From DASRIA01 sp963724065 (GTDB taxonomy: Bacteria > Actinomycetota > Thermoleophilia > Solirubrobacterales > JBBDJG01): a stretch of DNA of 64,000 nt. The notes below the pieces were generated by a model. The model did no database searches, was not told the origin of the DNA, and was given only the letters and a program-made list of their open reading frames with translations. Made by a program: the position numbers and the translations under genes. Below, one piece after another: positions 17,973-26,489 of the stretch; the first letter of the stretch is position 1; every line of letters begins with the position of its first letter. The DNA lies in NCBI GenBank assembly GCA_963724065.1, contig CAVRTB010000006.1:620001-684000 (forward strand), read 5' to 3'.

Positions 17973-18965
17973 ATGAGTGACGTCTTCTACGAGAGCGACG
18001 CGGACCTCGCCGCATTCGAGGGCAAGACCGTCGCGATCCTCGGCTACGGGTCGCAGGGGCATGCCCACGCGCTCAACCTGCAGGAATCGGGGGTCGACGT
18101 CGTGGTCGGCCTGCGGCCCGACTCCACCAGCCGCGCGGATGCGGAGGCCGCGGGCCTGCGCGTGCTGGACGTCGCCGACGCGGCCAGTGCCGGCGACGTG
18201 GTGATGATCCTCCTGCCCGACGAGAAGCAGGGGGAGGTCTGGGAGCAGGAGATCCGCGACGGGATCGCACCCGGCAACCTGCTGCTGTTCGCGCATGGCT
18301 TCACGATCCACTTCGGTCAGATCGAGGCGCCGCCGGAGGTCGATGTCGCGATGGTCGCCCCGAAGGGGCCGGGCCACCTCGTGCGGCGCCAGTTCGCCGA
18401 GGGACGCGGGGTCCCCGGGCTGATCGCGATCCATCAGGACGCGAGCGGCTCGGCCAAGGAGGTCACCCTCGCCTACGCCAAGGGCATCGGCTGCATGCGC
18501 GCGGGCGTGATCGAGACGACCTTCAAGGACGAGGCCGAGACCGACCTGTTCGGCGAGCAGTCGGTGCTCTGCGGAGGAGCGACGGAGCTCGTCCGCGCCG
18601 GCTTCGAGACACTCGTCGAGGCGGGCTACGACCCGCGGCTCGCGTACTTCGAGTGCCTGCACGAGCTGAAGCTGATCGTCGACCTGATGTACGAGAAAGG
18701 CATCACGGGAATGCGCGATTCGATCTCGAACACCGCGGAGTACGGCGACCTCACCCGCGGGCCCAAGGTGATCGGACCGGAGGTGCGCGCGGCGATGAAG
18801 CAGGTGCTCGCCGACATCCAGTCAGGCGACTTCGCGCGCGAGTGGATCGCCGAGAACCGCGCGGGCCAGGAGAACTTCCAGCGCATGCGCGCCGAGCAGC
18901 AGGGCCATCAGGTCGAGAAGGTGGGCGCCGAGCTGCGCTCGATGATGCCCTGGATACAGGAATAG
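17973..18965 (+). CDS. ilvC: ketol-acid reductoisomerase
   Basis: Mg- and NAD(P)H-dependent isomeroreductase, second common step of Val/Leu/Ile synthesis. 330 aa is the class I length. The nucleotide-binding motif GYGSQGHAHALNLQ is at about residues 25-38; the metal ligands are in DEAETDLFGEQSVLCGG (about 189-205) and ECLHELKLIVDLMYEKG (about 226-242). ATG 17973 is preferred over an upstream in-frame ATG because it opens the conserved MSDVFYESDADL. It is separated from ilvBN by the menaquinone genes and is followed by a strong inverted repeat. Confidence 0.96.
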   Translation: MSDVFYESDADLAAFEGKTVAILGYGSQGHAHALNLQESGVDVVVGLRPDSTSRADAEAAGLRVLDVADAASAGDVVMILLPDEKQGEVWEQEIRDGIAPGNLLLFAHGFTIHFGQIEAPPEVDVAMVAPKGPGHLVRRQFAEGRGVPGLIAIHQDASGSAKEVTLAYAKGIGCMRAGVIETTFKDEAETDLFGEQSVLCGGATELVRAGFETLVEAGYDPRLAYFECLHELKLIVDLMYEKGITGMRDSISNTAEYGDLTRGPKVIGPEVRAAMKQVLADIQSGDFAREWIAENRAGQENFQRMRAEQQGHQVEKVGAELRSMMPWIQE

Positions 18966-18966
18966 G

Positions 18967-18994
18967 CCGTAATTCGCTTAGCCGCGAATTACGG
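18967..18994 (+). terminator. perfect 11-bp inverted repeat after ilvC
   Basis: Arms 18967-18977 and 18984-18994 pair perfectly (CCGTAATTCGC with its complement) around a 6-base loop, starting one base after the ilvC stop. No T-run follows, as often in high-GC actinobacterial intrinsic terminators. Confidence 0.65.
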
Positions 18995-19015
18995 GAGCGC
19001 TGAGGGTTCGCGCTC

Positions 19016-20269
19016 ATGAGCGACCGCGCAATCCGGCTCACGCTGCTCGACTCCTCACTGGAGCGCAATCGGTGGACCGTCGGTTTCAGGCTGATCCTCG
19101 CGATACCGCACTTCTTCTGGCTGGCCGGATGGTTCTCGCTGGCCACGCTGGTGGCGATCGCCAACTGGATCGCGACGCTGATCCAAGGGACGCCGGCTCT
19201 CACGCTGCACCGGTTTCTCGCCGCGTACGTGCGCTACGCGGCGCATTTGGCTGCGTACCTGACGCTTGCTGCCGACCCGTATCCCGGCTTCACCGGGCGG
19301 CCCGGCAGCTACCCGATCGAGGTCGACATCCCCGAGCCCGGGCGCCAGAATCGCTGGGTTACCGGTTTCCGCCTGCTGCTCGCGCTTCCGGCCGTTGCGC
19401 TCGCGGACACGCTCGTCGGGTTCGGGTCGACCGCCGCCGGTGGCGGGACCACCTCGGCCGGCCTCGCGTCGACGGCCGCCTTCCTGGGCTGGTTCTACTG
19501 CCTCGCGCGCGGACGCATGGCCGAGGGGCTGCGCAACGCCGCCGTGTACGGCATCGGCTACACCTCACAGGTCTACGGCTACCTGTTCTTCTTCACACAG
19601 CGGTACCCGAACAGCGACCCGGCGACGTACGAGTTCGCGAACGTGTTCCGGTCGGATCCGATCAGGCTGACCGTTGCGGATGACCTGCGCCGCTCGCGCC
19701 TCACGACCTTCTTCCGGTTGCTGCTTGCGATCCCGCACATCGTGTGGCTGTTGCTGTGGGGCATCGTGGCCCTCTTCGCGGCGCTCGCGAATGGAGTCGT
19801 GACGTTGATCCGGGGCACCTCGCCGCAGGGCCTGCACAACTTCCTGGCTGCCTACGTCCGCTACCAGGTCCATGTCTTGGCATACATCCTGCTCGTGGCC
19901 AATCCGTTCCCCGGCTTCGCCGGGAAGGCAGGCACCTATCCGGTTGACGTTGAGATCGACGGTCCCGGGCGCCAGAACCGGTGGGTCACGGGATTTCGGC
20001 TGCTCCTCGCGATTCCGGCGTTCATGCTGGGCAGCGCGCTCGGGACCGCAGGTTGGCTGGCTGGGCTCTTCGCCTGGTTCCACGGGCTGTTCCGGGCAGA
20101 GGTGCCGCGCGGGCTGCGCAACCTGGCCGCGTATTCGCTGCGGTATCAGGCGCAGTTGGGCGGTTACCTGTACCTGCTCACCGATCGGTACCCGTACAGC
20201 GGGCCCGCAGCCGGGTGGCAGATGACGCTCACACCGGAACCGCAGCCACCACAGCCGCCGCTCGCCTGA
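19016..20269 (+). CDS. DUF4389 membrane protein with internal duplication
   Basis: 417-aa integral membrane protein made of two copies of a DUF4389-like unit (about residues 17-210 and 228-400). Each copy shows an RLTVGFRL/IPH-like start, hydrophobic helices, a G-L-H-F-L-A-A-Y-V-R-Y segment (LHRFLAAYVRYAAHL; LHNFLAAYVRYQVHV), a PFPGFxGxxGxYPx(V/E)(V/I)(D/E)I turn and GRQNRWVTGFRLLLA. Both halves end in a Y-x-Y-L-F/L-TQRYP-like segment. Function unknown. ATG 19016 follows the ilvC terminator. The 3' end overlaps the protease gene. Confidence 0.85.
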   Translation: MSDRAIRLTLLDSSLERNRWTVGFRLILAIPHFFWLAGWFSLATLVAIANWIATLIQGTPALTLHRFLAAYVRYAAHLAAYLTLAADPYPGFTGRPGSYPIEVDIPEPGRQNRWVTGFRLLLALPAVALADTLVGFGSTAAGGGTTSAGLASTAAFLGWFYCLARGRMAEGLRNAAVYGIGYTSQVYGYLFFFTQRYPNSDPATYEFANVFRSDPIRLTVADDLRRSRLTTFFRLLLAIPHIVWLLLWGIVALFAALANGVVTLIRGTSPQGLHNFLAAYVRYQVHVLAYILLVANPFPGFAGKAGTYPVDVEIDGPGRQNRWVTGFRLLLAIPAFMLGSALGTAGWLAGLFAWFHGLFRAEVPRGLRNLAAYSLRYQAQLGGYLYLLTDRYPYSGPAAGWQMTLTPEPQPPQPPLA

Positions 20270-21486
20270 CCCGCCACCTCAAGTGGATCGTCCCGGCAGC
20301 CGCGATCGCGGCGGTCTGGATCGTGGCCCTGCCCGCGCTGTGGCCGACGGACGTTCCCGACAACCTGCGCACGCCGGACCTCGACCCGCGCAGTTTCTTC
20401 ACGGCACGCGACCTCGAGGAGGCGCGCGACTACGAGCGCTTCACCTCGCTCAATGCGGTCGCGTCGGTGATCGCCCTGCTCGTCGTCCTCGCGCTGTACG
20501 CGCGTCACGGCGAGCGCTTCACGCGCGAGTCGGCCGCCGGGCGGGTCGGCACCGGGATGCTGCTCGGGATGCTCGGGTTCGCGTTCGTGTGGCTCGCGCA
20601 GCTGCCCTTCGGGCTGCTCCAGCTGTGGTGGGAGCGGCGGCACGATGTCTCCGAGGTCGGATACCTCGAGTGGGCCGTCTCGAGCTGGCTCTCGCTCGGC
20701 GGGGTGTTCCTGTTCGTGTGCGTCGCGATCGTGATCGTGATGGCGCTCGCCAAGCCGTTTCGCGACCTCTGGTGGATCCCGGGCGCGGCGGTCTTCGTGG
20801 CCCTCGGCCTGCTCTTCACCTTCGTATCCCCCTATCTGATTCCGGACCAGCACCCGCTGCGCGACGAGCGCCTGGCGGCCGCGTCGGACCGCCTGGCACG
20901 CGAGCAGGGCGTCGCGGAGATCCCGGTGCGCGTCGAGGACGTCGACGAGTTCACCGACGAGCCGAACGCCTTCGCGACCGGCCTCGGGCCGACACGCCGG
21001 GTGATCCTCTGGAACACGCTGCTCGATCCGCCGTTCGACGATCGCCAGGTCCGTGTCGTGATCGCACACGAGCTCGGGCACCACTCCCGGCACCATCTCT
21101 GGAAGCTCTCCGCGTGGTTCGCGCTGGTCGCCCTTCCCACGGCGCTGTTGATCGCGCTTGTCACGCGCCGCAGGGGAGGGATGTACGAGGCGCGCGCGGT
21201 GCCGCTCGCGCTCTTGGCGGCCGTCGCGCTGCAGATCGCCTACTCACCTGCACAGAACGCGGTGAGCCGCAGGTACGAGTCGGAGGCGGACTGGGTCGCG
21301 CTCCAAACCGCGCGCGATCCGCGCGCGCAGCGCGAGACGTTCCGGGAGCTCGCCGACAAGAGCCTCGGCGACCCCGACCCGCCGCGCTGGTCGCAAATCG
21401 CGTTCGGCACCCATCCGACCGCGATGCAGCGGATCGAGATGGCCGAGGCGTGGCGCGCCCGCAACGGCCGCCCCGGGCGGCCGTGA
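20215..21486 (+). CDS. M48 family zinc metalloprotease (Ste24-like)
   Basis: Membrane-embedded zinc protease related to CAAX prenyl protease Ste24. Several hydrophobic helices precede the zinc motif HELGHH (in VVIAHELGHHSRHH), with the third ligand in YESEADWVAL and a C-terminal GTHPTAMQRIEMAE typical of M48. The start is uncertain: GTG 20215 is the nearest canonical codon but overlaps the DUF4389 gene by 55 bases; CTG 20266 lies in a CTGA overlap with that gene's stop and would begin MTRHLKWIVPAAA, directly before the first helix. Natural substrates are unknown. Confidence 0.87.
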   Translation: MADDAHTGTAATTAAARLTRHLKWIVPAAAIAAVWIVALPALWPTDVPDNLRTPDLDPRSFFTARDLEEARDYERFTSLNAVASVIALLVVLALYARHGERFTRESAAGRVGTGMLLGMLGFAFVWLAQLPFGLLQLWWERRHDVSEVGYLEWAVSSWLSLGGVFLFVCVAIVIVMALAKPFRDLWWIPGAAVFVALGLLFTFVSPYLIPDQHPLRDERLAAASDRLAREQGVAEIPVRVEDVDEFTDEPNAFATGLGPTRRVILWNTLLDPPFDDRQVRVVIAHELGHHSRHHLWKLSAWFALVALPTALLIALVTRRRGGMYEARAVPLALLAAVALQIAYSPAQNAVSRRYESEADWVALQTARDPRAQRETFRELADKSLGDPDPPRWSQIAFGTHPTAMQRIEMAEAWRARNGRPGRP

Positions 21487-21541
21487 TCGGGTATCCACCC
21501 TTCAGTCTGAAGTAGCCCGGGGCGGGCATACTGGGCGGGCT

Positions 21542-21976
21542 ATGTCCGAGAAGAACATCGAGTTGGTTCGCCGCGGAGTTCAAAGTGCGGAAGCCTTCTG
21601 GGCACTGCTTGACGAGTACGTCGTTTGGGACCTCCGCGACCGCCCGATGCTGGACCTTGACGGCGTCTACGTCGGACGCGATGCGGTTGTCAAAGCTTCT
21701 CGCCACTACTGGGGCACGTGGCGGGACTACCGCCTCGACGCAGAGGACCTCATAGACGCAGGATCGAGCGTTGTCGTGCTTGTGCGCGAGCGAGGCTATG
21801 GACGGGGCAGCGGCGCTCCATTCGACCATCGATGGGCGCAGGTATGGACTTTTTGCCGCGGCCGGATCATCCGGTGGGATGTTTTTCCGGACGCGGCACG
21901 CGCCCTCGAAGCCGTGGGCCTCTCGGATCCGGACGTTCACCCCGGGGGGCTTGGCGGCGACGGCGGCCCGCGTTAG
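21542..21976 (+). CDS. NTF2/SnoaL-like protein
   Basis: 144-aa cone-shaped NTF2-fold protein. The pattern MSEKNIELVRRGV, a WxL-D/E-Y-V-V-W-D-L segment, YVGRDAVVKASRHYWGTWRDYRLDAEDLIDAGSSVVVLVRERGYGRGSG and FCRGRIIRWDVFPDAARALEAVGL is typical of SnoaL-like domain proteins, many copies of which occur in this group. No partner gene suggests a substrate. A CATACT box (21527-21532) lies nine bases before the ATG. Its stop codon TAG is part of the candidate -10 of the next gene. Confidence 0.85.
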   Translation: MSEKNIELVRRGVQSAEAFWALLDEYVVWDLRDRPMLDLDGVYVGRDAVVKASRHYWGTWRDYRLDAEDLIDAGSSVVVLVRERGYGRGSGAPFDHRWAQVWTFCRGRIIRWDVFPDAARALEAVGLSDPDVHPGGLGGDGGPR

Positions 21977-21979
21977 GAT
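21974..21979 (+). promoter_or_regulatory. candidate -10 box for the second TolB-like gene (TAGGAT)
   Basis: TAGGAT overlaps the stop codon of the preceding gene and ends nine bases before the ATG at 21989. It fits the leaderless pattern seen throughout. Confidence 0.35.
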
Positions 21980-21988
21980 CCTCCCGAG

Positions 21989-23269
21989 ATGCGACGGAGG
22001 GGGCTCCTCATCGCGTGCCTGCTGGCTTCGCTGGCCGCAGCCGGGCCCGCCCACGCCGGCTCCTTCCCGGGAGCGAACGGCAGGATCGCCTTCGAGTCCG
22101 ATCGCGATGACTACTTCGGCATCCGGGTGATCGAGCCGGACGGCAGCGGCTTGACGAACCTGTTCTCGCCGAGCTCGAGTGACCCGGCATGGTCGCGCGA
22201 CGGGACGAAGCTCGCCTTCACTTCCGCCCGCGACGGCAATTCCGAGATCTACGTGATGAACGCGGACGGCAGCGGCCAGCAGCGCATCACGAACAACGGG
22301 TCCGACGACTTCGAGCCGAACTGGTCGCCCGACGGTCAGCAAATCGCCTTCACTTCCACCCGCGACGGGAATCTCGAGGTCTACGTGATGAACGCGGACG
22401 GCAGCGGACAGGTCAATCTCACGAACAACTCCGCGTATGACGCCGAGCCGACGTGGTCGCCGCTGGGTGACCGGCTCGCGTTCAACACCCTGCGCGACGG
22501 TGCGGAGATAGAGATCTACCTGATGAACCCGGACGGCTCGGGCCTCGTCAACCTCACGCAAAACGATGCATTCGACGCAGTCGGGTCGTGGTCGCCCGAC
22601 GGCGGGCGGATCGCGTTCATGACCGCGCGCGACTTCCAGGGCTTCGCCGAGATCTACACGATGGGCTCCGATGGCTCGAGCCCCGTGCGCCTGACCGACA
22701 ACATCCGCCCCGAGATATCCGTCGCGTGGTCGCCCGACGGGACGCGACTCGCGTTCGACGCGCTCGTGTCGAACTCGGAGATCTTCACGATGTCCGCCAC
22801 GGGCGGCGACGAGGTGCGACTCACCAACGATCCGGCATTCGACGCCGACCCGGACTGGCAGCCGCTCCCGTCACCGAACAGCTCGCCGGACTGCTCGACG
22901 GTCACCCCCGACCGCCCTGCCCTGCGCCCCCCGAACCACAAGTTCCAGGCGGTCACGCTGCGCGGCGCGACGGATCCTGACGGCGACCCGGTCACGCTCG
23001 AGATCACCGGTGTCACGCAGGACGAGCCGGTCCGGACCGCGACCGACAGGCGCTCGCCCGATGCGCGGGTGACGTCCTCGCCCGAGCGGGTGCGCCTGCG
23101 CGCGGAGCGCGATCCGCGCGGTGACGGTCGCGTCTACCGCATCGAGTTCAACGCGTCCGACGGCCAGGGCGGGGAGTGCGACGGAACCGCGAGCGTCGAA
23201 GTACCCCGCCTCCCGGGCCGGGCCGCGGTCGACTCCGCGCCGCCCGCGTACGACTCGTTCAGCCACTAG
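21989..23269 (+). CDS. secreted TolB-like beta-propeller protein (paralogue)
   Basis: 426 aa with a signal peptide (MRRRGLLIACLLASLAAAGPAHA, cleavage after AHA) and a six-bladed PD40-type propeller whose blades carry x-W-S-P-D-G and x-I-Y-V-M-N-A-D-G-S-G segments (EIYVMNADGSGQQRITNN, EVYVMNADGSGQVNLTNN, EIYLMNPDGSGLVNLTQN). The final domain from PDCSTVTPDRPALRPPN shares VTQDEPVR, SPDAR, LRAER-PRGDGRVY and the terminal (F/Y)DSF with the protein at 5954-7228. The blades are more regular than in that paralogue. Function unknown; exported, probably surface-associated. Confidence 0.87.
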   Translation: MRRRGLLIACLLASLAAAGPAHAGSFPGANGRIAFESDRDDYFGIRVIEPDGSGLTNLFSPSSSDPAWSRDGTKLAFTSARDGNSEIYVMNADGSGQQRITNNGSDDFEPNWSPDGQQIAFTSTRDGNLEVYVMNADGSGQVNLTNNSAYDAEPTWSPLGDRLAFNTLRDGAEIEIYLMNPDGSGLVNLTQNDAFDAVGSWSPDGGRIAFMTARDFQGFAEIYTMGSDGSSPVRLTDNIRPEISVAWSPDGTRLAFDALVSNSEIFTMSATGGDEVRLTNDPAFDADPDWQPLPSPNSSPDCSTVTPDRPALRPPNHKFQAVTLRGATDPDGDPVTLEITGVTQDEPVRTATDRRSPDARVTSSPERVRLRAERDPRGDGRVYRIEFNASDGQGGECDGTASVEVPRLPGRAAVDSAPPAYDSFSH

Positions 23270-23310
23270 TACGGCGGCCGCAGCGTCCCCGGCGGGGCCG
23301 GGGCGTTCGC

Positions 23311-23316
23311 TATGCT
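23311..23316 (+). promoter_or_regulatory. candidate -10 box for the aminotransferase-serA operon (TATGCT)
   Basis: TATGCT ends 12 bases before the ATG at 23329. It would drive the aminotransferase, serA and the small gene behind serA, which are spaced by two and three bases. Confidence 0.4.
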
Positions 23317-23328
23317 CGGCGGCCCCCT

Positions 23329-24528
23329 ATGACCCAGATCTTCAGCAAGCAATACCTCATGACCGCGGGCCCGACCCCGCTTCCGCCCGCGGTGTCGCAG
23401 GTGATGGCGGAGCCCATCCTGTACCACCGGGCGCCCGCCTTCGTGGAGATCTACGCGCGCGTGCTCGAGCGCCTCAAGATGGTGTTCCAGACCCGCAACG
23501 AGGTACTCGTGTTCGCCTCGTCGGGGACCGGCGCGATGGAGTCCGCGGTGGCGAACCTGCTCGCCCCGGGGGACGTCGCCGTCGTCGCCTCCGCAGGTAA
23601 GTTCGGCCAGCGCTGGGCCGAGCTGTGTGACGCATACGGCGCGCAGACCGTCCACCTCGAGACCGAGTGGGGCGAGAAGGTTGACCCCGCCGCGGTCGAG
23701 CGTGCGCTCGCGGAGCGCGGCGGGGAGGTCAAGGCCTTCTTCAGCACCCAGTCGGAGACTTCGACCGGCGTGCTCAACGACGTCCGTGCGCTCGCCGAGG
23801 TCGCCGCGGCCCACGGCGCCGTGAGCGTGTTCGACGCGGTCTCGGGACTCGGCGTCGTGGACCTCCCGACCGACGAGTGGGGTGTCGACGTGGTCGTCTC
23901 CGGCTCGCAGAAGGCGCTCATGTGCCCGCCGGGCCTCGCGTTCGCATCTGTGTCGGACCGCGCGCTCGCGCTCGCGGCCGACGCGCGGACCCGCGGCGCC
24001 GGCTCCTACTACTTCGATTGGGAGCGCACGCTCAAAGGGCAGCGCAAGGATCCGCCCGACAGCCCATTCACGCCTGCCGTCACGCTCGTGCGCGCGCTCG
24101 ACGTCGCGCTCGAGATGATCGAGGTGGAGACGCTCGAGGGAGTCTTCGAGCGTCACGCGATCCTCGGCCGGGCCGCCCGTGAAGCTGTCAAGGCGATGGG
24201 CCTCGAGCTGTTCGGTCCCGAGGACGAGCACGCGAACGTCGTCACGGTTGCGCGCACGCCCGAGGGCATCGACGGCGCGGCGCTGCCGAAGGCGATGCGC
24301 GACAAGCTCGGCATCACGATCGCCGGGGGCCAGGGCCACTTGAAGGGCGGGATCGTGCGCATCGCGCACTGCGGCTACTACGGCGCCTTCGACATCCTCA
24401 CCTCGATCAGCGGCCTCGAGCTGGCGCTCGACGCGCTCGGGCACGACGTCACGTTTGGCGCGGGGTCCGCCGCCGCGCAGGAGGTCTTCGCTCGCGCCGG
24501 CGTGCAGGCCGCCCAGCCGGTCGCCTGA
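23329..24528 (+). CDS. class V PLP aminotransferase (serine-glyoxylate/phosphoserine type)
   Basis: Fold-type I PLP enzyme of 399 aa. The PLP-binding lysine is in VVVSGSQKALMCPPGLAF (about residue 197); the substrate/PLP loop SSGTGAMESAVANLL is at about 64-78 and the Asp contacting the pyridine ring is in SVFDAVSGLG. The C-terminal AGGQGHLKGGIVRIAHCGY segment is typical of alanine/serine-glyoxylate and archaeal-type phosphoserine aminotransferases. It begins an operon with serA two bases downstream, so it most likely supplies the second step of serine synthesis (SerC role). ATG 23329 is chosen over the long unconserved upstream extension. Confidence 0.88.
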   Translation: MTQIFSKQYLMTAGPTPLPPAVSQVMAEPILYHRAPAFVEIYARVLERLKMVFQTRNEVLVFASSGTGAMESAVANLLAPGDVAVVASAGKFGQRWAELCDAYGAQTVHLETEWGEKVDPAAVERALAERGGEVKAFFSTQSETSTGVLNDVRALAEVAAAHGAVSVFDAVSGLGVVDLPTDEWGVDVVVSGSQKALMCPPGLAFASVSDRALALAADARTRGAGSYYFDWERTLKGQRKDPPDSPFTPAVTLVRALDVALEMIEVETLEGVFERHAILGRAAREAVKAMGLELFGPEDEHANVVTVARTPEGIDGAALPKAMRDKLGITIAGGQGHLKGGIVRIAHCGYYGAFDILTSISGLELALDALGHDVTFGAGSAAAQEVFARAGVQAAQPVA

Positions 24529-24530
24529 CG

Positions 24531-26162
24531 ATGGCCGGCGAGAACGGCTACCGCGTCCTCGTAAAGGAGAAGATCGCCGATGCCGGCGTCGATCTCCTGC
24601 GCGAGCACTTCGACGTCGACGTGCGCACGGACATGTCCGAGGATGAGCTTCCCGGCGCGATCGCGGACTACGACGCGATCGTGATCCGCTCGGCCACGAA
24701 GATGACGTCGGAGGTGATCGCGCGGGCCGCGCGGCTGAAGGTGATCGGCCGCGCCGGCATCGGCGTCGACAATGTCGACGTCTCCGCGGCGACCAAGCAG
24801 GGCATCATCGTCGCGAACGCCCCCGAGTCGAACATCATCGCGGCGGCCGAGCACACGATCGCGATGATGCTCGCCCAGGCCCGCAACATCCCGCAGGCGC
24901 ACTCCTCGCTCAAGGGCGGCAAGTGGGAGCGCAGCAGGTTCGGCGGGGTGGAGGTCTATGAGAAGACGCTCGGCATCCTCGGGTTCGGTCGCATCGGCCA
25001 GCTCGTCGCGGAGCGCGCGAAGGCGTTCGGGATGCAGATCGTCGCGTTCGACCCCTTCGTGGCCGCCGACCGCTACCGGGACCTCGGCGTCGAGCGTGCC
25101 GAGAGCCCCGAGGCGCTCTACGGCCGCGCGGACATCGTCACGATCCACCTCCCGAAGACCGACGACACGCTGAACTACGTCAACGCGGCGGCCTTTGCGC
25201 AGATGAAGGACGGCGTGCGCATCGTGAACTGCGCGAGGGGAGAGCTGATCGACCTCGGCGCCCTCGACGAAGCGGTCTCCTCCGGAAAGGTCGGGGGCGC
25301 AAGCCTCGATGTGTTCCCCGCCGAGCCCATGACCGAGCATCCGATCTTCGCGCACGAGACGGTCGTCGTCACGCCGCACCTCGGGGCGTCGACCACGGAG
25401 GCGCAGGACCGCGCCGGCGTGATCACGGCCGAGCAGGTCGTCGCCGCGCTGCAGGGCGATCTGGTCTCGAACGCGGTCAACATCCCGAAGGTCGGCAGCG
25501 AGGACCTCGTGGTGCTCGAGCCCTACCTCCCGCTCGGCACCCAGCTCGGGCGGCTCGCGATGTCGCTCGCCACCGCGACCTCGGTCGACCGGATCGAGGC
25601 CGGCTACCACGGCCGCCTGGCCGAGTTCGACACGCGCCTGCTGACGCTCGCCGTGCTGAACGGCGCATTCGAGGGCCGCGTCGCCGAGAACGTGAACTTC
25701 GTGAACGCTCCGGCGATCGCAGAGGAGCGCGGGATCCGCGTGAGCGAGTTCAGCGAGAGCGAGGAGCGCGATTACGCGAACCTGCTCTCGGTCGCCGTGG
25801 TCGCGAACGGCGACCGCGTCGAGGTCGCCGGCACCACGATCGGGCCCCGCAACGTCCCTCACCTCGTCTCGGTCTACGGGCAGAGCTTCAACATCGAGCT
25901 GGCGCCGTACATGGCCGTCTTCAGGTACTCCGACATCCCGGGCATGATCGGCCGTGTGGGCACGGTGCTCGGCGAGCACGACGTCAACATCGCATCGACG
26001 GCCGTCGGCCGCGAGCCGGGGCACGAGCGCGGCGCCCCCGCGGGCGGCACGGGCCGCCACGCCGTGATGGTCGTGACGGTGGACTCGCCGATCCCGGACG
26101 ATGTGGTGCGCGCGATCCTGGCGCTCGACGGCTTCCAGGACGGCCGCGCGGTCACCTTGTAG
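24531..26162 (+). CDS. serA: D-3-phosphoglycerate dehydrogenase
   Basis: NAD-dependent oxidation of 3-phosphoglycerate, first step of serine synthesis. 543 aa is the long form: catalytic/NAD domains (Rossmann motif LGILGFGRIGQLVAERA about residues 145-160; catalytic His in VVTPHLGASTTEAQ), then the intervening substrate-binding domain, then a C-terminal ACT domain (about 455-543: VFRYSDIPGMIGRVGTVLGEHDVNIASTAVGRE). The ACT domain contains an unusual Gly/Arg-rich insertion, HERGAPAGGTGRHA. Start ATG 24531 lies two bases after the aminotransferase stop. Confidence 0.96.
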   Translation: MAGENGYRVLVKEKIADAGVDLLREHFDVDVRTDMSEDELPGAIADYDAIVIRSATKMTSEVIARAARLKVIGRAGIGVDNVDVSAATKQGIIVANAPESNIIAAAEHTIAMMLAQARNIPQAHSSLKGGKWERSRFGGVEVYEKTLGILGFGRIGQLVAERAKAFGMQIVAFDPFVAADRYRDLGVERAESPEALYGRADIVTIHLPKTDDTLNYVNAAAFAQMKDGVRIVNCARGELIDLGALDEAVSSGKVGGASLDVFPAEPMTEHPIFAHETVVVTPHLGASTTEAQDRAGVITAEQVVAALQGDLVSNAVNIPKVGSEDLVVLEPYLPLGTQLGRLAMSLATATSVDRIEAGYHGRLAEFDTRLLTLAVLNGAFEGRVAENVNFVNAPAIAEERGIRVSEFSESEERDYANLLSVAVVANGDRVEVAGTTIGPRNVPHLVSVYGQSFNIELAPYMAVFRYSDIPGMIGRVGTVLGEHDVNIASTAVGREPGHERGAPAGGTGRHAVMVVTVDSPIPDDVVRAILALDGFQDGRAVTL

Positions 26163-26165
26163 GCC

Positions 26166-26489
26166 GTGGCGCGGGTGCTCGCGATCGCGCCGGACCTCTT
26201 CTTCGCCTCGAAGGTCGACGCGACGCTGACGGCGGCCGGCCACGACGTGACGATCCACTCGAGCATTCCGGACCCGGCCGAGGATGCCGATCTGCTGATC
26301 GTGGACCTCGACAACACGCCCGGCTTCGCCGGCGCGCTCACGCCGGGGACGCCGAGCCTGGGGTTCTACTCGCACACGGACGTCGAGACCCGTCGCGACG
26401 CCGAGGCCGCCGGATACGACCTGGTCGTGCCGCGCTCGCGCATGGCGCGCGAGATGCCCGAGCTGGTCGCCCGCCTCGTGGGTTCGTAA
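26166..26489 (+). CDS. small receiver-like protein
   Basis: 107 aa, GTG start three bases after serA, so likely in the serA operon. The sequence has a flavodoxin/receiver-like alternation: MARVLAIAPDLFFASKVDATLTAAGHDVTIH, then a strand LLIVDLDN with the aspartate where a phospho-acceptor would lie, and AAGYDLVVPRSRMAREMPELVARLV at the end, resembling a response regulator with a degenerate acidic pocket. Function is unknown. Its stop is directly adjacent to that of the convergent methyltransferase gene. Confidence 0.75.
   Translation: MARVLAIAPDLFFASKVDATLTAAGHDVTIHSSIPDPAEDADLLIVDLDNTPGFAGALTPGTPSLGFYSHTDVETRRDAEAAGYDLVVPRSRMAREMPELVARLVGS

Noticed and set aside
15723..18662. 979-codon minus-strand open frame
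   Set aside because: Everything upstream of 16556 is antisense to menE and ilvC; only menB is supported.
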